A stretch of DNA of 32,590 bases from an uncultured Acetatifactor sp. (GTDB lineage Bacteria; Bacillota; Clostridia; Lachnospirales; Lachnospiraceae): positions 1 to 32,590 of the forward strand of contig CAKRRU010000015.1 in assembly GCA_934394515.1 (NCBI GenBank), written 5' to 3'. This document shows positions 1 to 8,193 of this stretch, piece after piece. The notes below the pieces were generated by a model. It worked only from the letters and a program-made list of their open reading frames with translations, searched no databases and was not told the origin of the DNA. How positions within the stretch are numbered: the stretch's first letter is position 1; each line of letters begins with the position of its first letter. A program made the position numbers and the translations under genes.

Positions 1-1483
1 TACGGTTCATATCCCACTTTACATAACGGATGTCTCCGGAGGAAAATACCTTCGTCATGGAATCTATTACATATTGTTGCACTTCGGGATTGCACAGATC
101 CAAAAGGCGCTGATTGCGCCCCTCGGAATGGGGGTGTCCGGGAATCATCATTGCCCAGTCGGGATGTTCTTCATAGAGCTTACTTTTCTCACTGATCATC
201 TCCGGCTCTACCCAGAGACCGAAATCCATGCCCAGGGCTTTGATCTTTTTACTGAGGGAAGAAATTCCTCCGGGCAACTTCTTCGGATCCGGTTCCCAGT
301 CTCCCAGTGAGGAAGTGTCATCGTTTCGTCCCAAGAACCACCCGTCATCCATGACGAACAGTTCGATGCCGACATCTGCTCCTGCTTTTGCCAGCTGTAT
401 AAGCTTTCTCTCATCAATCTTAAAATAACAGGCTTCCCAGCTGTTTAACAGAACCGGACGAGGTCTTCTTTTCCACACTCCTCGGACAATATGCTCTCTG
501 ATAAAGGAATGTAACTGTCGGCTGAGTCTGCCATACCCCTTCGAAGAATAACTTAAAACGGCCTCCGGTGTATCAAAGTGCGCTTCCGGAGTCAGCTCCC
601 AGGAAAAACTTTGTGGATTGATTCCACTTACAAAGCGCATTTTCCCATAAGAGTCTTTCTCAAGGGCTTCATAATGATTTCCACTGTAGATCAGATTGCA
701 GCCGATACAGGAGCCAAAAGTCTCACAGGTGTTCTTATGTCCCAGGATCATAAAAGGATTTGAGCGGTTCGAAGAGGTTCCCGTATAAGACGCATTTATA
801 AATTTGCCGGAACGTAAGGAAATCTGTTCTCTGTGCATTTCTCTTGCCCAGGCACCGCAGAAATGAGTGATCACGGAATAATCCTCTGTCAGATCTAACT
901 GTGCACTGAGGCATCGATCCAAGGTGACAGATGTGTCACTATGATTGACTAGCCGTGCACTTCTGGTAATGACATCACATTCTTCGAATACGGTATAAAA
1001 CAGCTGCAACTCCAGATGATTCGTAACATCCTGCAAAATAATCTGAAGACAATCAGTGGAATCAGTTTCCGCTTCCGAATAACTGTGAGGGAGTCCGGAA
1101 TCCTGCAGCCACTGTTCTTTTTCCTTTAAAGTAATAACTTCATAGGAATCAAAAGTAAAGTCAGAGGTGACGCTTCCGTCAGCAAATCTGATTTCCAGAA
1201 AAGGCTCTCGGATATCTCCCTTTCCACAAGTCCCCACTTCCAGACAGACATCCTCCATGGAGATCTGCGGATGTTCCCTGTCGTAGGTACAGGTATTTCC
1301 CGGAGCGAAAGCTCTCTGTATGGCCAAAGGCACACATGAGGAAGGATCCTGTGAATCTACAGTAATTCGCTCCCCGTAATACAAGTGCTCTAAGTGCCCG
1401 GTCTCCATGACACGCATTCCGTAAGCAGTATGGGCTGTCTGTAAAAAGAACCATGGCCTCGTATCTTTTAAAATCTGAATCAT
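1..1483 (-). CDS. Alpha-galactosidase, GH36 family (3' part outside window)
   Basis: Hydrolyses terminal alpha-galactosyl residues (raffinose-type sugars, melibiose), probably in the cytoplasm because no signal peptide is seen. Translation from the ATG at 1483 gives about 494 residues before the window edge. The first ~310 residues match the beta-sandwich N-domain of GH36. The barrel follows, with LLNSWEACYF, VMDDGWFLGRNDD, a GLWVEPEMIS segment and finally YVKWDMNR at bases 2-25, in which D491 is the expected nucleophile. The acid/base Asp and C-terminal domain lie beyond base 1. The start is set by an AGGAGG seven bases upstream and by the ATGA overlap (1480-1483) with the symporter stop, which implies translational coupling. 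Last gene seen of the tetR-GH2-symporter-GH36 operon. Family is secure; substrate is inferred. Confidence 0.93.
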   Translation of the reverse strand, partial: MIQILKDTRPWFFLQTAHTAYGMRVMETGHLEHLYYGERITVDSQDPSSCVPLAIQRAFAPGNTCTYDREHPQISMEDVCLEVGTCGKGDIREPFLEIRFADGSVTSDFTFDSYEVITLKEKEQWLQDSGLPHSYSEAETDSTDCLQIILQDVTNHLELQLFYTVFEECDVITRSARLVNHSDTSVTLDRCLSAQLDLTEDYSVITHFCGAWAREMHREQISLRSGKFINASYTGTSSNRSNPFMILGHKNTCETFGSCIGCNLIYSGNHYEALEKDSYGKMRFVSGINPQSFSWELTPEAHFDTPEAVLSYSSKGYGRLSRQLHSFIREHIVRGVWKRRPRPVLLNSWEACYFKIDERKLIQLAKAGADVGIELFVMDDGWFLGRNDDTSSLGDWEPDPKKLPGGISSLSKKIKALGMDFGLWVEPEMISEKSKLYEEHPDWAMMIPGHPHSEGRNQRLLDLCNPEVQQYVIDSMTKVFSSGDIRYVKWDMNR

Positions 1484-2844
1484 ACCTGTGCCTCCTGAAT
1501 CTCTTTTAATCGTTCCTCGGTCAGTTCATATTTTTTATGAAAGAAAATGACACCGATGACAAGGAGCAGAATGGGGAATAACGTCATCGTCATGCGAAGC
1601 CCGACTACAGAGCTTCCGGAAGTTCCTGCAGCTGCCACTGCATCACTGGTATCAGCGCTTAAGTTACAGAGATTCAGGCACAGGGAAGCAACCAGTGCCG
1701 CAATACCGGATGCCAGTTTTACTACGAAGGTTTGCATGGAGAAAATGACACTCTCGTCTCTGCGATGATTTTTCCATTGACCGTAGTCTACGGTATTGGC
1801 TAAAAATACGGTAGTCAGTACTGTCAGCATACCATTGGCGGCAAAGATCAGGAAGCCGGGAATGAACAGTAAAAATACATTACTCATATTCGTAAAGCAT
1901 AAAAGCAGCAATACAGCATATCCGGCAATTGCCATCAGGAAGCTGACATAGAAGATCCGGATGGTACTCATAAAATTACGAAGTAACGGGAACAGAAGCA
2001 TCATGGAGAGAATCTGAACCGCTCCACCGAAGGTGTTGAACAGTGTATAGGAATTATACCAGGTATCACCGCCAAAATCGTATTTGAAGAAATAAATTAC
2101 CAGATTGGAGGTGGTATAGACCGCACAGTTGATCAGTACGATGGTAATGACTACCGCCATTGCCTGATCGTTCTGAATCAGTGCCTTGAACATCTGACCG
2201 ATGGAAGGAGCATCCACATCTACGGTAGATTTTTCTTTGATGTTAATGCAGGTAACCGCAATGAATATCACGAATAACACAGCGATGATCAGAGTGAAAC
2301 GGGAAAACCCTGCCCTCTCTTCTCCCCTGCCCAGGGCATTGACGCAGAGCATGGTGATCACGGTGATGATTGCAGAGCCGACACCGGCACAGGAACGTCC
2401 CAGCGTAGACAATCCTTCACGCTCTTTTCCGCTGTGGGTAAATGCCGGGATCATGGACCAGAAGGGAATATCCATCATGGTATAGGTCACGCCCCAGAGA
2501 ATATAAGTGATTGCCGCATAAGCTACCAGTCCGCTGCCATCCAGTGCAGGCGGTGCTGAGAACATCAGATACAGAACAACGGCATTGGTCACTGTGCCGA
2601 TCATCAGCCAGGGGCGGAACTTCCCCCACCTGGTCCTGGTCTTTGCCACGATGACACCCATAAACGGATCGTTAAAGGCATCGAATACTCTTGCAGCCAT
2701 GAGAATGATTCCCATAGCAATGGCATTTACCCCTAAAATATCCTGATAATAATACAGAATATAGCTTGCGGACAGCATGTATACCATGTCTTTGCCTACC
2801 GCGCCCAGTCCGTAAGAAATTTTTTCTTTTCCGCTTAAATTCAT
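1480..2844 (-). CDS. GPH-family sugar:cation symporter (MelB-like MFS transporter)
   Basis: A 454-residue polytopic membrane protein for uptake of a glycoside, probably with Na+ or H+. The N-terminus (KISYGLGAVGKDMVY, then YYYQDILGVN), the DAFNDPFMGVIVAKTRTRWGKFRPW loop after the second helix and about 12 hydrophobic segments are typical of the glycoside-pentoside-hexuronide family (TC 2.A.2). The C-terminus is a short charged cytosolic tail (KKYELTEERLKEIQE). The reading frame is open upstream to 2898, but ATG 2844 is preferred: it has AAAGGG seven bases upstream and fits family N-termini. It sits between a GH2 and a GH36 glycosidase, so the cargo is probably a galactoside imported intact and cleaved inside. 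The exact sugar cannot be read from the sequence. Confidence 0.9.
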   Translation of the reverse strand: MNLSGKEKISYGLGAVGKDMVYMLSASYILYYYQDILGVNAIAMGIILMAARVFDAFNDPFMGVIVAKTRTRWGKFRPWLMIGTVTNAVVLYLMFSAPPALDGSGLVAYAAITYILWGVTYTMMDIPFWSMIPAFTHSGKEREGLSTLGRSCAGVGSAIITVITMLCVNALGRGEERAGFSRFTLIIAVLFVIFIAVTCINIKEKSTVDVDAPSIGQMFKALIQNDQAMAVVITIVLINCAVYTTSNLVIYFFKYDFGGDTWYNSYTLFNTFGGAVQILSMMLLFPLLRNFMSTIRIFYVSFLMAIAGYAVLLLLCFTNMSNVFLLFIPGFLIFAANGMLTVLTTVFLANTVDYGQWKNHRRDESVIFSMQTFVVKLASGIAALVASLCLNLCNLSADTSDAVAAAGTSGSSVVGLRMTMTLFPILLLVIGVIFFHKKYELTEERLKEIQEAQV

Positions 2845-2909
2845 AATGTAACCCTTTTGCCCTTTCCACCGGTATTTCGTAAGATACCCGGCAAACATTT
2901 TATTTATGA

Positions 2910-2938
2910 CGTATACATTTTACTTTTTTGCACCTGAA
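2910..2938 (-). promoter_or_regulatory. Weak candidate internal promoter before the symporter gene
   Basis: The 128-base gap between the GH2 stop and the symporter ATG carries, on the minus strand, TTCAGG (2933-2938), a 17-base spacer and TATACG (2910-2915). The -10 is fair and the -35 poor. An imperfect palindrome around PstI-like CTGCAG lies next to the GH2 stop (about 2950-2968). The unusual length of this gap within an otherwise tight operon is the main reason to mark it. Confidence 0.25.
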
Positions 2939-2972
2939 GCCTTAAGCGCTGAAGATATTTCTGCAGATATCA

Positions 2973-5393
2973 TTAAATGGATACTGTAAACGAGATTCGC
3001 TGTTCTCCTGCAGTATCTGAATGCAGGATCAAGGTTCCCTGACCGCTTTTCCCAAGGCTCTTTACATAGGTGCCGCCCATCCCGCCCTGTAAGGAAATCG
3101 TGTCAGGTCCGATGATTGCAATGTCACCTTCTGTGGAAAGCCGTACCGGCTCCTGATAAAAAGGAAGTACATTACCGTGGGAATCCTGTGCCTCGATACG
3201 TATCAAAGCCACATCATAGCTGTGATGTTCACATAACCGGGTATGGTCTGCTTTGGCTGATAGCTGAAGATCCATAACCGGCTCCTTTGTTACACTTTTT
3301 ACGACGTTACCGTTTTTGATGGCATCAAACCGATACACGGTCGCGGTACCGCCCCAGTCACCGATATATTTTGTATAAAGTTTTGAAACCTCGTCAAAAT
3401 CAAGATGATAGATTAAGGCCAGCTTTAGAGCGGTAAGATAAAGTCGCTTCGGAATATGGTTCAGGCTCCCTCTGGCTACCAGGTTCATGGCATCTACCAT
3501 CTGCTTTGCATGCTTGGGCTTGAAACGTTCTTTCTTTTCAAAGGAATCACCGATAAAGTCATCGATCAATACCGGCCCGTGCTTTAAGTATTTATAGGGA
3601 GACATTTCCGGCCGGTATTCCTTGATAAAACGGTCATTTTTGTACATCTTTACACTGTCGGCATTTGACAGAATCCAGATATTACCGCGATTGCATCCGG
3701 GGTGCTCACCGATATCCATGGAAGATGTGATCTCCAGTACCGGTGTCTCTTCCTGCTCACAGGCATAAACAGAAGCTGCAAGCTTGGAATTCCGGAACAT
3801 GTCCATCACACCGTGGTAACAGATCCGGTCTCCGCTTCCGAAATCTTTATGGGTGTTGTAATCGAACATACACCAGCCGAAGCTTCCGGCAATATCTTTC
3901 TGTTCCGCTACTGCGTCCAGTACATTTGCATGCCGGATCGCATGTTCACTGCGGCGTTCTTCATTGTCGAAAGCTTTTGTGGGATACATGTGTCCGTTAT
4001 ATTCACTGATCAGATAAGGCTTGTCGGCATCGGAAGTAACTTTCGATTTTGGATCACATCCGGGAGTCTTACCATCATGTAAAAAATCATTATACGTATA
4101 GACATCTTCCAGAAGATGACTCTTTTTAATGGCACGGACACCGCCTGTCTGTCTTGTGGGGTCCAGTCTGTGGGCGACAGCATTGGTTTTTTCGTAAAAA
4201 GGATCATCGTCGGGAGATTCATTGATCCGCACTCCCCATAAGATAATAGAGGGATGATTGCGATACTGGCGGATCATATCTTCCGCATTTGTTATCGCCT
4301 GTGCCTTCCAGACTTCATCGCCGATATGCTGCCAGCCGGGGAACTCCGTGAATACCAACAGTCCCAGTTCATCACAGTGGTTCAGAAAATAATGACTTTG
4401 CGGATAATGTGAGGTCCGGACAGCATTGACACCCAATTCTTTTTTTAACAGATCGGCATCAAGTTTCTGCATGCTCTCCGGCATGGCATATCCCACATAA
4501 GGATAGCTCTGGTGACGATTTAAGCCGCGTATCCGGAGTTTTTTGCCATTAAGGTAGAAACCGTCTTTTTTGAAAACAGCTTCCCGGATGCCAAAGGTAG
4601 TCTCTGTTTCCTCTAAAAGCCGGTCTTCCTGCCAAAGCTGGGTTTTTAAAAGATACAGTTGCGGATGCTCCGTATCCCATAAGACGGGATGGGGAATGGT
4701 TCCCCGGATAATGACCGGCTGTCCGGCTGCGGTATCCGCGGAGACGGTCTGCTCACAGAGCGGCTGCCAGTCAGAATGCTTCTCTGCGGTATCGCCTCGT
4801 AACGCATAATATTGTCTGATCTGAAGGTCTTGCGAAACTTCATAAAAAGTGATCTCGGAAGTCACCGTGGCAGCCCCGGGTGTTAACTGCGTATGCACAA
4901 AAATATCCCGGAGGGCAACAGGCTCCTTTACTTCCAGATATACATCCCGGTAGATGCCGCCGTAGGTCATATAGTCAATCACATAGCCGAAGGGAGGGAC
5001 ATTCAAGTCCTCTCTGCTGTCCAGACGGACACATAACAGATTATCCTGTCCGTAAATGACCGTTTCGCTCAAATCTACGGTAAATGCGGTATAACCGCAA
5101 TGATGTTCCCCGACTTTATTTCCGTTACAAAATACAGTACTGTCATGAGCAGCCCCTTCAAAAGTAAGCAGGATTCGTTTTCCCTGCCACTCCGTGGGGA
5201 CATGCAGATGACGTCTGTAACCGCTGACCATCTGGTAAAGGGATTCGTCAAAATAGTGAAGCGACGTCTCTTTACAGGTATGAGGAATCCTGACAGACTG
5301 TAAATTTTCCTCAGAATATTCGCCGGCAGTCATTTCATCCTGAAACTGTTCGGAAAAAAGCCAGTTTTCATTTAAATAAATCTTCTGATTCAT
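2973..5393 (-). CDS. Glycoside hydrolase family 2 protein, beta-galactosidase-like
   Basis: An 806-residue cytoplasmic glycosidase. Order of domains: GH2 sugar-binding jelly roll (about 5-155), immunoglobulin-like middle domain (about 160-268), TIM barrel (about 270-560), then C-terminal extensions ending in an Ig-like module (about 700-800). The acid/base is E392 in HPSIILWGVRINES; the nucleophile is E464 in YLISEYNGHMYP. The YHGVMDMFRNSKLAASVYA segment is like DUF4982-type GH2 beta-galactosidases, and the NxKG carboxylate-binding motif of beta-glucuronidases is not seen, so galactosidase is favoured. AAAGGA seven bases before ATG supports the start. It follows the tetR gene by 28 bases and precedes a sugar symporter and an alpha-galactosidase. 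Substrate remains inferred; another beta-glycoside is possible. Confidence 0.88.
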   Translation of the reverse strand: MNQKIYLNENWLFSEQFQDEMTAGEYSEENLQSVRIPHTCKETSLHYFDESLYQMVSGYRRHLHVPTEWQGKRILLTFEGAAHDSTVFCNGNKVGEHHCGYTAFTVDLSETVIYGQDNLLCVRLDSREDLNVPPFGYVIDYMTYGGIYRDVYLEVKEPVALRDIFVHTQLTPGAATVTSEITFYEVSQDLQIRQYYALRGDTAEKHSDWQPLCEQTVSADTAAGQPVIIRGTIPHPVLWDTEHPQLYLLKTQLWQEDRLLEETETTFGIREAVFKKDGFYLNGKKLRIRGLNRHQSYPYVGYAMPESMQKLDADLLKKELGVNAVRTSHYPQSHYFLNHCDELGLLVFTEFPGWQHIGDEVWKAQAITNAEDMIRQYRNHPSIILWGVRINESPDDDPFYEKTNAVAHRLDPTRQTGGVRAIKKSHLLEDVYTYNDFLHDGKTPGCDPKSKVTSDADKPYLISEYNGHMYPTKAFDNEERRSEHAIRHANVLDAVAEQKDIAGSFGWCMFDYNTHKDFGSGDRICYHGVMDMFRNSKLAASVYACEQEETPVLEITSSMDIGEHPGCNRGNIWILSNADSVKMYKNDRFIKEYRPEMSPYKYLKHGPVLIDDFIGDSFEKKERFKPKHAKQMVDAMNLVARGSLNHIPKRLYLTALKLALIYHLDFDEVSKLYTKYIGDWGGTATVYRFDAIKNGNVVKSVTKEPVMDLQLSAKADHTRLCEHHSYDVALIRIEAQDSHGNVLPFYQEPVRLSTEGDIAIIGPDTISLQGGMGGTYVKSLGKSGQGTLILHSDTAGEQRISFTVSI

Positions 5394-5421
5394 AGTTCAA
5401 TCCTTTCCTGATCGCTGAATG

Positions 5422-6021
5422 CTATTTAATGCATTTATCAGTTTCGTCCGATTTCTGTGCGATGCCATACATGAGAATATCCACGACCTCTTTCAGGGCA
5501 TCGGCATACGTCAGCTGATTCCGTGTGAGAATATCCCGTTGGAAGAACTGCTCGATGGAGGCTTCCAGCATCATTTTGACCAGACAGATGGGAACCGGTC
5601 GGATACTGCCCTCTGCCATTCCCAGTTCGATCAGCTGGATTGTGGGCTCCCAGCCGGTTTCCAGCCGCAGTTCCACTTTCCGGTAAATTTTTGGATATTT
5701 ATCCCGGAGAGAGTACAATTTCCGCAGATCAATATTCTGGTAGCCTTCCGGAAGCACTCCCAGGATATTATGCAGCTTTTCCACAACACTGAGAGACGGA
5801 TCCGTCAGGATCATCTGCTCGCTTTCCTTGATGGAATCAAAAATATAGTCCACCGTAGCAAGGAACAGGGCTTCTTTGTCATCATATACGGTATAGATGG
5901 TTTTCTTGCTGATAGATAGTTCTTTCGCCAGATCGTCCATCGTGAATTTCAACCCTTTCTTATCGAAGACACGAAGCGTGGCATCGAGAATACTCTTTTG
6001 CAGACCTTCTGTGGCATCCAT
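5422..6021 (-). CDS. TetR/AcrR-family transcriptional regulator
   Basis: A 199-residue one-component regulator. Residues about 8-52 form the TetR DNA-binding domain: helix 1 (ILDATLRVFDKKG), then FTMDDLAKELSISKKTIYTVYDDKEALF, where LAKELSISKKTIYTVY is the helix-turn-helix. The rest is an all-helical ligand/dimer domain, like the variant in which the protein ends near 200 residues. It is the promoter-proximal gene of the galactoside operon, 28 bases before the GH2 gene, so it probably controls its own operon. A 14-bp dyad (6088-6101) lies 67 bases upstream of its ATG. GGAGG nine bases before ATG supports the start. TetR regulators of sugar operons are less common than LacI/AraC types. The ligand is unknown. 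Confidence 0.88.
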   Translation of the reverse strand: MDATEGLQKSILDATLRVFDKKGLKFTMDDLAKELSISKKTIYTVYDDKEALFLATVDYIFDSIKESEQMILTDPSLSVVEKLHNILGVLPEGYQNIDLRKLYSLRDKYPKIYRKVELRLETGWEPTIQLIELGMAEGSIRPVPICLVKMMLEASIEQFFQRDILTRNQLTYADALKEVVDILMYGIAQKSDETDKCIK

Positions 6022-6087
6022 AATCTGTTTCCTCCATTTGTATTTTGTAACTATTCAGAGCCAAGGCAATTTTCATAAATTTGCGAA

Positions 6088-6101
6088 TCATGCTTGCATG
6101 A
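6088..6101. promoter_or_regulatory. Candidate TetR operator (perfect 6-2-6 dyad)
   Basis: TCATGC-TT-GCATGA is a perfect inverted repeat in an AT-rich stretch upstream of the tetR gene. Its length and position suit autoregulation by the adjacent TetR protein. No convincing -35/-10 pair could be fixed around it; TATAAA-like and TATATT-like hexamers lie 20-60 bases further upstream on the minus strand. Assignment to this regulator is inference. Confidence 0.4.
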
Positions 6102-6251
6102 ATGAGCAGATGTTACTGTATTTTTATATTTTTCAGCATAGGAAACTAAAATATATTTTTGGGTTTCCTGTAAGATCAGAGTATCATGTTTGAACATAAG
6201 ATTCAAGAAACGATTTTTACAAAAAGAGTTTCCGAAAATTGTGAAATATAG

Positions 6252-6284
6252 CAAAAAACCGGTCGGCGTTACCGCCGGCCGGTT
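6252..6284 (-). terminator. Rho-independent terminator after the RNase E/G gene
   Basis: On the minus strand a 12-bp stem (AACCGGCCGGCG / CGCCGACCGGTT, one G-U pair) with a four-base GTAA loop is followed by a run of six T (6253-6258). It lies 22 bases past the stop of the RNase gene and closes the long moxR-to-RNase unit. Bases 6022-6306 contain no convincing gene. Confidence 0.9.
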
Positions 6285-6306
6285 CAAGACCTTCAGACTT
6301 ATGCAA

Positions 6307-7416
6307 TTATATTTTTTTAAATTGTTCCGCAAGCGTGGGATGGGATTTTTTGCGGGTGATCTCTACCAGTCCCAACGGTGTCATGTCCACGATCCGGGGA
6401 TGCTGGGGATCTTTTGCGGTCAGCCTTTTTAAAGTCTCCAGCAAATCCCTTTGCCGTTCCTTTTCGGACATATTGATGAAATCAACGATAATAATACCGG
6501 ACAGATTCCGCAGGCGTAACTGCCTTGCTACTTCTTCGGCAGCTTCCCGGTTCACCTGATAATAAGTATCCTCTCCTATTTTTTTAGCCTCATTTTTTCC
6601 GGAATTGACATCGATCACTGTCATGGCCTCTGTAGGTTCAATGACAAGATAGCCACCACATTTTAACCATACTCTCGTATCCAGTGCTTCGTCCATGCCT
6701 CGCTCCAGCGAATACAGCAATCGTAAGGAGACTGCCGGGTCTTCATAGAACCTGAGGGACTTTTGAATTATCAGAGAATTATTGCCTTCAGACAGCTTCC
6801 GAAAAATGTCCGGATCATCCGTAAGGATCTCACTGTATTCTTCGGGAACAGCCAACTGTTCCAAAGCCTCGTAAACGGCCTCAGAAGGCTTAAAAAGACA
6901 GGTAAAGCATACTTTATGGTCAGCCTGTTCCAAAAGGCTCTGAAGGGCTTTGAAAGCGTCCTCAGGGGAGAAGCCTTTTTTGACAAATGTCTGTTTCATC
7001 CTGGAAAGATCTGCAGTGGCAGAGGCGCGTTTTGTTTTCTGGGCATCTCTGGTGACCATGACTACCAGTTCGTCACCTGCTTTCAGCGTTCCGTCGGCTT
7101 TACGGTTAGTCAGATATGCCGTACCGGCTTCCCTGAGAGGCAGAAAACATAATTCTCCGGGGAAAATCTCCACAAAGCAGGCATCGATATTTTTCGCCAT
7201 ATTCTGTATCTTTCCAAGGTAGATGCCCCCGATCCTGCTGGAATCCGGACGCAGTATACGCATGGCAACGATTCCACCGGCATTGATAAGCACAGCCGCT
7301 TTTCGCTCCCGCAGGCAGGTGAAGATCATTTTTCCCTCCGTGCAGTCCGTATCCCGGCGGATCTGATTTACTTCTTTTTCCATGGCCGGTCTTCCACCGG
7401 TAAGACTGCGGCTCAT
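6307..7416 (-). CDS. rng: Ribonuclease E/G family protein, short form without Zn-link motif
   Basis: Endoribonuclease for RNA processing and decay. The 369 residues include an N-terminal S1-like part (about 60-125, GIYLGKIQNMAKNIDACFVEI), the RNase H-like/5'-sensor core and the catalytic Mg-binding segment: D269 in MTVIDVNSGK and D312 in GIIIVDFINM, equivalent to E. coli RNase E D303 and D346. RQLRLRNLSG is also typical. The protein stops at TPLGLVEITRKKSHPTLAEQF, just before the CPxC Zn-link that usually follows. ATG 7416 overlaps the stop of the DUF2344 gene (ATGA, 7413-7416); later in-frame starts (M12, M30) are possible because the first ~28 residues are not conserved-looking. Last gene of its unit, before a strong terminator. 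Confidence 0.87.
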   Translation of the reverse strand: MSRSLTGGRPAMEKEVNQIRRDTDCTEGKMIFTCLRERKAAVLINAGGIVAMRILRPDSSRIGGIYLGKIQNMAKNIDACFVEIFPGELCFLPLREAGTAYLTNRKADGTLKAGDELVVMVTRDAQKTKRASATADLSRMKQTFVKKGFSPEDAFKALQSLLEQADHKVCFTCLFKPSEAVYEALEQLAVPEEYSEILTDDPDIFRKLSEGNNSLIIQKSLRFYEDPAVSLRLLYSLERGMDEALDTRVWLKCGGYLVIEPTEAMTVIDVNSGKNEAKKIGEDTYYQVNREAAEEVARQLRLRNLSGIIIVDFINMSEKERQRDLLETLKRLTAKDPQHPRIVDMTPLGLVEITRKKSHPTLAEQFKKI

Positions 7417-8144
7417 TGGCTGTCTCCGGAAGCGGCCCGGTAAGCCTCCTCGCTGTCATAGCCGATAGCATCCAGGGGCTGAAGCTCTCCGGCATCATTT
7501 CTCAGATAAGTCTCTTCTCTGTTGACCAGAAGAGCATTTTCAGGCAGAGTCTCACCGTTTTCGGCAAATAAGGCCTCGATCACCTGAATGGGCTTGATAT
7601 TACCCGCACTGGAGGCATCGACCAGCAGATACAGTTTACCGTTGTCCACTGCTTTCATCTCATAGATGCCTTCTTTCAGGTTGATCTCCCGGCTGCCCTT
7701 TTTCGTCTCCTTGGTGATCAGGATCTCTTCTTTGGCAAGAAAACGATCCACGGCAGGGAGCAGGTCAAAATGAGGGCCTCTGCCCTCCCGGAAAGTTACC
7801 GTATATCCGGCGGCAGCTACACTGGCCATGGCATTTCCTGCCTTGTCCGGCAGAATTTTCACCGAGGTGATCTCTATACCGGGCACGGATGCTGCATTGA
7901 GCCGCTGCTTTACATCTTCGCAGGTGGTCAGGGAATGTACTTCCAGATCCATGTATTCACCGTTACTGGTCAGTCCCACACCCAGAGGTGCGGCAAAGGA
8001 CATGATCTGATGAGGACTGAAACCTCCGGTATATGCCACATCCAGCTCTGCTCTCCGGTTGGCTTTCTGGAAAAAGCGCATCACATCCAGATGACCGATA
8101 AAACGTACCGGTCCGTATTTCTTGAATTTGATTCTTAATTTCAT
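7413..8144 (-). CDS. TIGR03936 / DUF2344 radical SAM-associated protein
   Basis: A 243-residue soluble protein of the DUF2344 family. The N-terminus MKLRIKFKKYGPVRFIGHLDVMRFFQKA and the following GGFSPHQIMSFAAPLGVGLTS segment are diagnostic. Members are regularly encoded next to a TIGR03960 radical SAM protein, often as one fused gene, and near RNase E/G; both neighbours are present here. The biochemical role of the family is not known to me; an RNA- or ribosome-linked modification is often guessed from neighbourhood. Lies 49 bases after the radical SAM gene and overlaps the RNase gene by four bases, so the three are very likely co-translated. Confidence 0.9.
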   Translation of the reverse strand: MKLRIKFKKYGPVRFIGHLDVMRFFQKANRRAELDVAYTGGFSPHQIMSFAAPLGVGLTSNGEYMDLEVHSLTTCEDVKQRLNAASVPGIEITSVKILPDKAGNAMASVAAAGYTVTFREGRGPHFDLLPAVDRFLAKEEILITKETKKGSREINLKEGIYEMKAVDNGKLYLLVDASSAGNIKPIQVIEALFAENGETLPENALLVNREETYLRNDAGELQPLDAIGYDSEEAYRAASGDSQ

Positions 8145-8193
8145 AATTTTACTCTTAACTCCGTAATCTATGCTTGCGACGTCACTCCGCTGA

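Noticed and set aside
5419..5919. Plus-strand open frame opposite the tetR gene
   Set aside because: The minus strand encodes a clear TetR HTH with good ribosome site; the opposite frame has no support.
6051..6332. Minus-strand 93-codon frame upstream of tetR
   Set aside because: It crosses the RNase terminator hairpin and the putative tetR promoter region, and has no motif or convincing ribosome site.
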